This document shows positions 8,496-16,101 of a stretch of 64,000 nucleotides of DNA, one piece after another. This stretch comes from Aliivibrio sifiae. Lineage in GTDB: Bacteria; Pseudomonadota; Gammaproteobacteria; Enterobacterales; Vibrionaceae. The position numbers and the translations under genes are program-made. The notes beneath the pieces are model-generated. The model was not told the DNA's origin, searched no databases, and saw only the letters and a program-made list of their open reading frames with translations. The stretch spans positions 1,222,138 to 1,286,137 of the forward strand of contig NZ_MSCO01000001.1 of NCBI RefSeq assembly GCF_002954705.1, written 5' to 3'. Each line of letters begins with the position of its first letter. Within the stretch, counting starts at the first letter, position 1.

Positions 8496-8541
8496 GGGGT
8501 TGTTGCAAAAACTCAGTTTAACGCCAAGATCCCACAATCCT
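8496..8541. repeat. Short direct repeat, right copy
   Basis: Begins GGGGTTGTTGCAAAAA, continues CTCAGTTTAACG and GATCCCACAATCCT. It matches 6054-6102 in the same orientation with about seven differences over ~47 aligned bases. Confidence 0.6.
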
Positions 8542-8735
8542 TCATATTATTTCGTAGCCAATGGGCTATTGGAAAGTGGAGCGACCTGTACCTACATGTC
8601 CTTCAGCTGAGTGGGGACAGTTATAGATTATAATCAAAGAGAAAATCAGGAATACTTGATGAAAGTAAAATAAGTGGACTAATATTCAAACGGTGATTTT
8701 TAAAAAGTGGGTCAGCTTTCATTTGGTATTGATAA

Positions 8736-10817
8736 CTAAGGTTTTTCCGTTAGTATTTCCATTTGAGAGCCTTCATAGTAACAGTTTCTTCCGTTGTCTT
8801 TTGCCTTGTATAATGCTTTATCTGCTTGCTCTATAAGTTTATTAAGAGTTAAAGAACCTGATGGGTCGATAGCGTAGCTAATTCCTACGGATGCCGATAT
8901 TACCTCTGAGCAGCATGAGTTCTTATGAGGGATCAGTAAGTGTTTAATTTCACTTAATAAGCATTCGATTTTGTTATGCATTTTATCTTGATCGATCTCA
9001 GAGATTAGAATGAAAAACTCATCACCACCGTAGCGATATACTCGTGTTTTTAAACAATGAAAATGCTTTTTGATGAGTTGACTTATCTTGATTAAAACTT
9101 CATCTCCAGCAATATGGCCATAGGTGTCGTTGTATTCTTTATAATGATCGATATCTAGCATGATCCCCGTATAATTTTGAGTCGATTGTCGCTTGAGTTG
9201 ATTAAAATGTGACTCAAGAGAGTTACGATTCCAAAGTTGGGTTAGGTGATCTGTTTGTGATAAATGCAATAACTGTTGACGGTTGTATTGGTTCTCAAGT
9301 GCAATGGAAATATAGTTAATCAATTGAATAAACAGTTCAAAGTGAAATGCTTGGTATTGGTAGCTTTCTTTGGCTTGTACAGTAAAGCAAGCTTGTACTT
9401 TTCCATTAAACTTAATGGGAGAGAACATGACTGATTTACAAGTCACTCGTTTATCGCAGTTATCTCCTAGCATTATTACTTTTTGTTCTGAATTCATATG
9501 ATTAAAATAAAATGAGGAATCACTTTTTATACAATAACTCATATAAGTCGCTTCAGTTTGGCAATGGGTTATATAAGGGTGTGTGACTGGTTGTTTGTCA
9601 TCCATGTAGTGAATCGTTATATTGTCTTTTTCTTTATCATAAAAGCCTAATGCCAATGTATCTGTTTGGAATAACGCAGAAAGATCTTCTTGGATCTTAG
9701 GTAAGATACTTTGAATATCGGTATTATTATTAATATATTGACCAATTTTATTAATTAGCGCTAAGTTTTCAGACAACGATTTTACTGTACTAAGTTCAAG
9801 TTTAGCGATGTTAAGACGATAAAGCTGCTGTAGGTAGTCACTTTCTCTTTTAAGTAATTCTCGTCTAGAGTTCAGTAGAGAAGAGGTTAAGGTTTGATAA
9901 TGTTTTTCTCTAATGTCTATTTCTTTAATATCTTTAATTCGAAGTAAGATAATGTCATTGAAACCATCAATTAACTTATCGCTCTCAATGGCTTTAGCAA
10001 TATCTAGCCCTTGTTTAATATATTGATCAAGCATTGAGTATTTATCATAGCTGGTTAAAAATTGACAATATTCTAAAATCATTTCAGCATAATAATAATC
10101 GTGTTGGCTTACTTTCATTTTTTCAATTGAAAGTAGATGATATTTTTCAGCTTCTTCTATTTGCTCTAATCCATTCGAGATTTCAGCTTTGATTTTATAG
10201 TAAAAACCTAAAAAACGAGGCTCATTTTGGATATGATGAAAAAGGGAGTTGAGGATCGCTTGGGATTCAGTAAAACGACATTGTTTTGCTTTAATTTCTG
10301 CAATATTAAAGAGTGGTAAAGCGATAGATGACTTTGAGCCGTATTGCTCTAGTCGCTTTTTTGCTTCGTAAAGATAAGTAAGAGCTTCACTGAAATTACC
10401 AATTTGACGAAAAATATCACCAATATTATTTTTAATAAGCCCTGTTATATAACTATCGCAAAATTGCTGTGATTTTTCTGCTTTTGTTAAAAACTTATGG
10501 GCATAAAAATAATTACCAAGCATTCCATAAAGTGTGCCGATATTATAATTACAAAAGCAGATTAAAAATTCTTGTTTGTTTTGTTGAGCAAAAGTAATGG
10601 CATCAAAGAACAAACTGATGGATTCAATTAGCTTGCCTGAACGAGAAAGCAGATAAGCTTGAAGTATATAGTCAAATTGTGGAGGAACAATTTGATTTCG
10701 TTTCAACGCTTCAACTGTGATTGTATTCAGGTGAAGTTGAACTTGTTCCTTGGATGAAGCTGAGGGTAACTGGCGTACTTGCTCCAGTAAATAATCATTC
10801 CATAGATTCTTTGCCAT
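8736..10817 (-). CDS. TPR-GAF-GGDEF diguanylate cyclase
   Basis: A 693-aa soluble protein. Residues ~40-300 form TPR-like helical repeats (ICFCNYNIGTLYGMLGNY, IKNNIGDIFRQIGNFSEAL, LFNIAEIKAKQCRF). About 305-355 is a probable coiled coil, ~360-510 a GAF-like sensory domain, and the C-terminus a GGDEF domain with an intact active site (YRYGGDEFF, motif at 597-601). No RxxD inhibitory site precedes it (CLKT instead), so product feedback may be absent. It should make cyclic di-GMP from two GTP; the input signal is unknown. No membrane segment or signal peptide is visible. It sits between nrdB and yfaE, after the nrdB terminator, and is part of the accessory DNA splitting that locus. Confidence 0.9.
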   Translation of the reverse strand: MAKNLWNDYLLEQVRQLPSASSKEQVQLHLNTITVEALKRNQIVPPQFDYILQAYLLSRSGKLIESISLFFDAITFAQQNKQEFLICFCNYNIGTLYGMLGNYFYAHKFLTKAEKSQQFCDSYITGLIKNNIGDIFRQIGNFSEALTYLYEAKKRLEQYGSKSSIALPLFNIAEIKAKQCRFTESQAILNSLFHHIQNEPRFLGFYYKIKAEISNGLEQIEEAEKYHLLSIEKMKVSQHDYYYAEMILEYCQFLTSYDKYSMLDQYIKQGLDIAKAIESDKLIDGFNDIILLRIKDIKEIDIREKHYQTLTSSLLNSRRELLKRESDYLQQLYRLNIAKLELSTVKSLSENLALINKIGQYINNNTDIQSILPKIQEDLSALFQTDTLALGFYDKEKDNITIHYMDDKQPVTHPYITHCQTEATYMSYCIKSDSSFYFNHMNSEQKVIMLGDNCDKRVTCKSVMFSPIKFNGKVQACFTVQAKESYQYQAFHFELFIQLINYISIALENQYNRQQLLHLSQTDHLTQLWNRNSLESHFNQLKRQSTQNYTGIMLDIDHYKEYNDTYGHIAGDEVLIKISQLIKKHFHCLKTRVYRYGGDEFFILISEIDQDKMHNKIECLLSEIKHLLIPHKNSCCSEVISASVGISYAIDPSGSLTLNKLIEQADKALYKAKDNGRNCYYEGSQMEILTEKP

Positions 10818-10946
10818 AATTTACTTTTATAATTATTATGTTATTACAAGAAATTATTGCATATATGAATAATTATATGAAGTGATGTCTTATTTTTATC
10901 CCTATCAATAAGTCTAAATTGTGGATGAGGTCATAAATTGTAGGCA

Positions 10947-10976
10947 TAAAAAAACCGAGCAACTAGGCTCGGCTTG
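10947..10976 (-). terminator. Terminator of the nrdAB transcript
   Basis: Read on the minus strand: CCGAGC, a 6-base loop, GCTCGG, then seven T (stem arms 10967-10972 and 10955-10960). It lies just after the nrdB stop at 10992 and separates nrdB from the GGDEF gene. Confidence 0.85.
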
Positions 10977-10991
10977 TATTTTTAGATAAAC

Positions 10992-12125
10992 TTAAAGCTC
11001 AAAATCGCCTAAATCATCTGCATCCATGTCGTTATCAATTTGCCCAACAAGATATGAACTAATTTCTGTTTCTTGAGGAGCAACCTGAACATTATCAGAG
11101 CTTAACCAAGAATTAATCCATGGAATAGGGTTTTGAGTTGCGCCTTCGTATGCACTATTAAGACCAACGGCTTTCATACGTAGGTTAGTGATGTATTCAA
11201 CGTATTGACAAAGAATATCTTTATTTAAACCAATCATTGAGCCATCTTTAAATAAATAATTTGCCCATTCTTTTTCTTGTTCCGCTGCTGCTTTAAATAA
11301 ATCAAAGCATTCTTGCTCACACTCTGCTGCAATTTCTACAAATTCAGGATCATCTTGACCCGTGCGAAGTAGGTTAACCATATGCTGAGTACTGGTTAAA
11401 TGAAGGGCTTCATCACGAGCAATGAGTTTGATGATCTTTGCATTACCTTCCATTAATTTACGTTCTGCAAACGCAAAAGAACAAGCGAAGCTTACATAGA
11501 AACGAATCGCTTCTAGTGCATTAACGGACATTAAACAAAGATAAAGTTTTTTCTTTAATTCACGTTTTGACACGATAACTTCTTCGTCATTGATCGTATG
11601 AGTGCCTTCGCCTAGACGGTGGTAATCATTTGTTGCTTGGATCAAATTATCGTAATAGTGTGCAATGTCTTTTGCACGTTTTAGGATTTCTTCATTTTCA
11701 ACGATGTCATCAAAAATTACTGAAGGATCATTAACAATATTTCGAACAATATGAGTGTATGAACGTGAGTGGATCGTTTCAGAGAAAGACCATGTTTCAA
11801 TCCATGTTTCTAATTCAGGAATAGAAACCAAAGGCAGTAAAGCAACGTTTGGGCTTCGACCTTGGATTGAATCTAATAAAGTTTGGTATTTTAGGTTACT
11901 GATGAAGATATGTTGTTCATGCTCTGGCAGATTATTGTAATCAATGCGGTCACCAGAAACATCAACTTCTTCCGGACGCCAGAAGAACGAAAGTTGCTTT
12001 TCGATAAGTTTTTCAAAGATCTGAAATTTTTGTTGGTCATAACGAGCAACATTTACCGAGTTACCTAAGAACATAGGTTCTTTCAATTGATCATTTTTTT
12101 CTTGTCGGAAAGTACTGTACGCCAT
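10992..12125 (-). CDS. nrdB: Class Ia ribonucleotide reductase beta subunit
   Basis: A 377-aa R2 protein that holds the diiron-tyrosyl radical cofactor and passes the radical to NrdA to reduce ribonucleoside diphosphates. The sequence is typical from the start ([16 protein letters not shown]), with [14 protein letters not shown], the helix [14 protein letters not shown] and the iron-ligand helix [14 protein letters not shown]. The length matches E. coli NrdB (376). It lies 174 bases after nrdA on the same strand, with a GC-rich hairpin between. It is normally followed by yfaE; here the next gene is a GGDEF protein. Confidence 0.97.
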   Translation of the reverse strand: MAYSTFRQEKNDQLKEPMFLGNSVNVARYDQQKFQIFEKLIEKQLSFFWRPEEVDVSGDRIDYNNLPEHEQHIFISNLKYQTLLDSIQGRSPNVALLPLVSIPELETWIETWSFSETIHSRSYTHIVRNIVNDPSVIFDDIVENEEILKRAKDIAHYYDNLIQATNDYHRLGEGTHTINDEEVIVSKRELKKKLYLCLMSVNALEAIRFYVSFACSFAFAERKLMEGNAKIIKLIARDEALHLTSTQHMVNLLRTGQDDPEFVEIAAECEQECFDLFKAAAEQEKEWANYLFKDGSMIGLNKDILCQYVEYITNLRMKAVGLNSAYEGATQNPIPWINSWLSSDNVQVAPQETEISSYLVGQIDNDMDADDLGDFEL

Positions 12126-12258
12126 GGAAACCTCAATGTGATTAAAGCCAAAGAAATAGAGAAGGGCTTCTTTATTTAAAAATTATGCCGATAGATACCT
12201 ATACGAATTTAGGCACATATTGGATTAATAATTATAGATATAGAGCTAAAAGATAAAT

Positions 12259-12282
12259 AAGCCCGCGAATGAAAGCGGGCTT
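12259..12282 (-). terminator. Hairpin between nrdA and nrdB
   Basis: AAGCCCGC and GCGGGCTT arms (12259-12266, 12275-12282) with an 8-base loop. On the minus strand it is followed by TTATTTATC, not a clean T-run, so partial termination or mRNA processing between nrdA and nrdB is more likely than full termination. Confidence 0.5.
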
Positions 12283-12299
12283 GATTTTAGAATGAAAAC

Positions 12300-14576
12300 T
12301 TAGATCTTACAACCGCCGCCTGCACAATCGTCATCTTGTCCAAGATCACCTTGTGAGTCGCTAGCACCATCACGGGTGTTATGATAATAAAGAGTTTTAA
12401 GGCCTAGTTTATAAGCCGTTAATAGGTCTTTTAACAACAGTTTCATTGGCACTTTGCCATTTGGCTGAAGGTTTGGATCATAATTTGTATTTGCAGAGAT
12501 AGCTTGGTCAACAAATTTCTGCATGATACCTACAAGTTGTAGATAACCATCGTTTGAACCGATGTTCCAAAGTAACTCATAGTTATCTTTTAGATTTACG
12601 TAATCAGGAACAACTTGCTTCAAGATGCCATCTTTAGATGCTTTTACTGACACAAAGCCACGTGGTGGTTCAATACCATTGGTTGCGTTAGAGATTTGAG
12701 AAGACGTTTCTGAAGGCATTAATGCAGACAGTGTTGAGTTACGTAGGCCGTGAGTTTTAATCTCTTGACGCAATGTTTCCCAATCTAGATGTAATTGCTC
12801 AGTACATACGTTATCGATGTCTTTCTTATAAGAGTCGATAGGTAAGATACCTTGCGCATAAGTTGTTTCATTGAACGCAGGACAAGCGCCTTGCTCTTTT
12901 GCTAAACCAACAGATGCTTTTAGAAGATAAAACTGAATTGCTTCAAACGTTTTATGTGTTAATCCGTTTGCACTGCCATCAGAATACTTCACGCCATTTT
13001 TCGCAAGGTAGTAAGCGTAGTTAATAACACCAACACCTAATGTACGGCGATTCATGGTTGATTTGTATGCAGCAGGAAGAGGGTAGTCTTGGTAATCAAG
13101 TAATGCATCAAGAGCACGAACTGCGAGCTCAGCTAATTCTTCAAGATCTTCAAGTTTTTCAATAGCACCTAAGTTAAATGCAGACAGTGTACAAAGTGCA
13201 ATTTCACCTTCTTCATCATTAACGTGTGTTAGTGGTTTCGTTGGTAATGCAATTTCTAAACATAGATTAGATTGACGAACAGGAGCAACACTTGGGTCAA
13301 ACGGACTGTGAGTATTACAGTGGTCGACGTTTTGAATGTAGATACGACCTGTAGATGCACGCTCTTGCATAAGCAAAGAGAATAGGTCAATCGCTTTTAC
13401 TGTTTCACGCTTGATTGATGTATCTTGCTCATAAATGTCATATAGGCGTTCAAACTCTACTTGATCAGCAAAGAACGCATCGTATAGACCAGGTACATCA
13501 GATGGTGAGAATAAACTAATGTGGCCACCTTTAATTAGGCGAGTGTACATTAATTTGTTGATTTGTACCCCGTAGTCCATATGACGAACACGGTTTTCTT
13601 CAACACCACGGTTGTTTTTAAGAACCAGTAGAGATTCAACTTCGCGATGCCAAATAGGGTAGAATAAGGTCGCAGCACCACCACGAACACCACCCTGAGA
13701 ACAACATTTTACCGCTGTTTGGAAGTATTTGTAGAATGGGATACAACCCGTATGGAAAGCTTCACCATCGCGAATTTCAGAGCCAAGAGCACGAATACGA
13801 CCAGCATTGATGCCAATACCCGCACGTTGAGATACGTAACGTACAATAGAGCCAGCAGTTGCGTTAATTGAATCTAGGCTATCGTCACATTCAATAAGAA
13901 CACAAGAGCTGAATTGACGAGTAGGAGTACGCACACCAGACATAATTGGTGTAGGTAGTGAAATTTTAAATGTAGATGTTGCGTCATAGAAGCGTTGAAT
14001 ATAATCAAGACGCGTATCTTTTGGATATTTTGCAAATAAACATGCAGCAACAAGGATATAAAGGAATTGTGCACTTTCGTAGATCGCGCCCGTTACACGG
14101 TTCTGAACGAAATATTTACCTTCAAGTTGTTTAACCGCAGCGTATGAAAAATCCATGTCACGACTGTGATCGATCATTTGATCCATCAGGTCGAATTCCG
14201 CCTCAGAATAATCTTCAGTAATGTGTTTATCGTATTTACCTAATTCGATTAGGTTGTGTACGTGATTAAACAGCCTTGGTGGCTCAAATTGACCATACGC
14301 TTTTTTACGAAGGTGGAAAACAGACAAACGAGCAGCAAGATATTGGTAATCTGGCGTTTCTTCAGAGATAAGATCGGCAGCTGCTTTAATGATAGTTTCA
14401 TGAATATCTGATGTCTTCATACCATCATAAAATTGGATATGAGATTTCATTTCAACTTGAGATACTGAAACGTTATCTAGATCTTCTGCAGCCCAGGTGA
14501 TCACTTTATGGATCTTTTCCAAATTGATCTTTTCTGTGGTGCCATTTCGCTTAGTAACGGTAAGCTGTTGGGTCAT
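12300..14576 (-). CDS. nrdA: Class Ia ribonucleotide reductase alpha subunit
   Basis: A 758-aa R1 protein, the catalytic subunit. An N-terminal ATP-cone (VTKRNGTTEKINLEKIHKVITWA, residues ~7-95) gives overall activity control. The barrel carries the active-site features FSSCVLIE (redox cysteine) and SNLCLEIALPT, and the C-terminus ends in the mobile redox pair DDDCAGGGCKI that accepts electrons from thioredoxin or glutaredoxin. Length equals the E. coli protein within a few residues. The ATG at 14576 follows TAAGGAAA. A perfect DnaA box lies about 185 bases upstream, as in other enterics and vibrios where nrdA is tied to replication. Confidence 0.97.
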   Translation of the reverse strand: MTQQLTVTKRNGTTEKINLEKIHKVITWAAEDLDNVSVSQVEMKSHIQFYDGMKTSDIHETIIKAAADLISEETPDYQYLAARLSVFHLRKKAYGQFEPPRLFNHVHNLIELGKYDKHITEDYSEAEFDLMDQMIDHSRDMDFSYAAVKQLEGKYFVQNRVTGAIYESAQFLYILVAACLFAKYPKDTRLDYIQRFYDATSTFKISLPTPIMSGVRTPTRQFSSCVLIECDDSLDSINATAGSIVRYVSQRAGIGINAGRIRALGSEIRDGEAFHTGCIPFYKYFQTAVKCCSQGGVRGGAATLFYPIWHREVESLLVLKNNRGVEENRVRHMDYGVQINKLMYTRLIKGGHISLFSPSDVPGLYDAFFADQVEFERLYDIYEQDTSIKRETVKAIDLFSLLMQERASTGRIYIQNVDHCNTHSPFDPSVAPVRQSNLCLEIALPTKPLTHVNDEEGEIALCTLSAFNLGAIEKLEDLEELAELAVRALDALLDYQDYPLPAAYKSTMNRRTLGVGVINYAYYLAKNGVKYSDGSANGLTHKTFEAIQFYLLKASVGLAKEQGACPAFNETTYAQGILPIDSYKKDIDNVCTEQLHLDWETLRQEIKTHGLRNSTLSALMPSETSSQISNATNGIEPPRGFVSVKASKDGILKQVVPDYVNLKDNYELLWNIGSNDGYLQLVGIMQKFVDQAISANTNYDPNLQPNGKVPMKLLLKDLLTAYKLGLKTLYYHNTRDGASDSQGDLGQDDDCAGGGCKI

Positions 14577-15072
14577 TTGCTACTTTTCCTTAGGATGAAG
14601 AACGAAAGATGTAATATTTGTAATTTTCGTTATTAATTTGTGATCAAGCTCATAGTGTTGAATTTGGAACTAAACACAACATGTAGGGCTTAATAAGTAA
14701 TTGAGTACAAGATAGTGATAAATTGATAGGTAATCAAGTTAGAAAATGAGACAGCCCTGTGGATAACCTATGAATTAAAAAAAACAGTAAGTAGGCACTA
14801 ACCGAGTGAGATTAGCTATATCAAGACATCAGAAATAACGTATTTCGTAATGGTGGAGAAGTAGACAGTAGAAAAAATATTTTTCTTGATTTTTGTGGTT
14901 TAGGTGGATCTCTAAGAATCAAAAAAAATTGCTGATTTGTTGCTCTAAATTTAGCATTAATGGAGCTTTAGTAAACAAGATAAGAATTGAAGTATTTTGA
15001 AATTAATTCACTCTTTATTTGTATTAAGAGCACAGATAAAGAGTGAAAATTATGATAGGCGATGATTAGGGA
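14577..15072. other. nrdA promoter region
   Basis: A 496-bp gene-free region upstream of nrdA and after the ubiG stop. It holds the DnaA box at 14758-14766. Two weak NrdR-like stretches (around 14653-14663 and 14674-14684 on the plus strand) are about 29 bases apart rather than the usual ~31 and are not convincing. No small ORF or RNA gene was recognised. Confidence 0.5.
14758..14766. promoter_or_regulatory. DnaA box upstream of nrdA
   Basis: TGTGGATAA, the exact complement of the strong DnaA box TTATCCACA. It is about 185 bases upstream of the nrdA start. DnaA is a known regulator of the E. coli nrdAB promoter. Confidence 0.65.
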
Positions 15073-15777
15073 TTATAAAGTAGTATGGACGATATAGTTA
15101 ACATCCACATTTTTGCCTAATGAATAGACATCTGTTAATGGGTTGTAATGTAAGCCTGTAATGCCTTGCTCTTGTAATGCCGTTTGATCTAGCATCTTCA
15201 ATAATTCAGAAGGGCGGATGAACTTATCGTGGTCATGGGTGCCTTTAGGTACCAGTTTAAGCAACTGTTCTGCACCAACAATAGCAAATAAGTAAGATTT
15301 GATATTACGATTCAATGTAGAGAAAAATACGTGTCCACCAGGTTTTACCATCTTTGCGCATGAGCGGATTACTGAAAGTGGGTCAGGAACGTGCTCTAAC
15401 ATTTCCATACAAGTAATTACGTCATATGTTTCAGAGTTCTCTTCGGCGTGTTGCTCTGCTGTTGATTGAATATACTCTAATGTAGCGCCCGTCTCTAAAG
15501 CATGTAAACGAGCAACAGTTAGAGGCTCTTTCCCCATATCTAATCCAATAACATCAGCACCTTGATTTGCCATGCTCTCAGCTAGAATGCCGCCACCACA
15601 GCCCACATCTAATACCTTTTTACCAAATAAGCCATTAGCGCTATCTAATACGTAGTTCAGACGTAATGGATTAATTTGGTGTAATGGTTTAAATTCACCT
15701 TCAAGATCCCACCAACGAGACGCCATATCTTCAAATTTTTTGATTTCTGCCGGATCGACATTTAACTGCTGAGTCAT
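15073..15777 (-). CDS. ubiG: Ubiquinone biosynthesis O-methyltransferase
   Basis: A 234-aa class I SAM methyltransferase that performs both O-methylations in ubiquinone synthesis. Motif I is [13 protein letters not shown] (residues ~55-67), with [10 protein letters not shown] and the EMLEHVPDP post-motif; the N-terminal [19 protein letters not shown] is specific to UbiG. It is divergent from gyrA, a gene order familiar from vibrios (nrdBA-ubiG-gyrA). The ATG at 15777 follows AAGGAATAATTACT. Confidence 0.96.
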   Translation of the reverse strand: MTQQLNVDPAEIKKFEDMASRWWDLEGEFKPLHQINPLRLNYVLDSANGLFGKKVLDVGCGGGILAESMANQGADVIGLDMGKEPLTVARLHALETGATLEYIQSTAEQHAEENSETYDVITCMEMLEHVPDPLSVIRSCAKMVKPGGHVFFSTLNRNIKSYLFAIVGAEQLLKLVPKGTHDHDKFIRPSELLKMLDQTALQEQGITGLHYNPLTDVYSLGKNVDVNYIVHTTL

Positions 15778-15983
15778 AGTAATTATTCCTTTTTTGTCTT
15801 CCCTTCATTATATACAGAAAAAAAACAGAAAGAGAGACTTTAAAATGGTGATTTTTTCGCCGCTTTTTATGAGGTTTTTCAAGAATATGATGCTCAGCTA
15901 TGTGACTTGCTCCCGATTTCGTAGGATTCTTAAGCTTAAGAGCTGTTTTACGAATTAAAACGATGCGAAATAGAAGTGTTATG

Positions 15984-15992
15984 TGCTATATT
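15984..15992 (+). promoter_or_regulatory. Probable gyrA promoter (extended -10)
   Basis: TGCTATATT: a TGn extension followed by TATATT, with no good -35. It is about 110 bases upstream of the gyrA ATG, giving a leader that includes the hairpin at 16016-16065. Confidence 0.45.
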
Positions 15993-16015
15993 TTGCAATC
16001 TTGCACGTTTATCAG

Positions 16016-16065
16016 TATCAATTACTTTGTCTTTATAGATAGTATGATTGATAAAGTAATTGATA
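16016..16065 (+). promoter_or_regulatory. Long hairpin in the gyrA 5' leader
   Basis: TATCAATTACTTTGTC (16016-16031) pairs with GATAAAGTAATTGATA (16050-16065), 16 pairs with one G-T, around an 18-base loop. It ends 36 bases before the gyrA ATG. There is no T-run, so it is not a terminator; it may stabilise the message or be an operator. Confidence 0.55.
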
Positions 16066-16101
16066 TTGATACGACAGAACTAATTGAGGGATATTGGCTC
16101 T

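Larger units (their letters stand above)
8225..8735. other. Intergenic region with insertion-element remnants
   Basis: A 511-bp stretch with no credible gene. It holds the hairpin at 8250-8273, a TATGGTT...AACCATA inverted repeat near 8342-8364, the right copy of the flanking repeat (8496-8541), and at 8702-8723 a second sequence starting AAAAAGTGGGTCAGCT that resembles AAAAAGTGGCCCAGCT at 8245-8260. It probably contains the promoter of the oxoamine synthase operon, but no confident -35/-10 pair is visible. Confidence 0.6.
15778..16101. other. Divergent ubiG/gyrA promoter region
   Basis: 324 bp between divergent genes. It contains a 14-bp perfect palindrome TCTTAAGCTTAAGA (15928-15941), a probable gyrA extended -10 and a long hairpin in the gyrA leader, listed separately. 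Confidence 0.6.

Noticed and set aside
14653..14684. Possible NrdR boxes before nrdA
   Set aside because: Both copies match poorly and are spaced ~29 rather than ~31 bases.
16084..16101. TTG start six codons upstream for gyrA
   Set aside because: The extra residues are not part of GyrA, and GAGGG would fall inside the coding region; ATG 16102 fits better.
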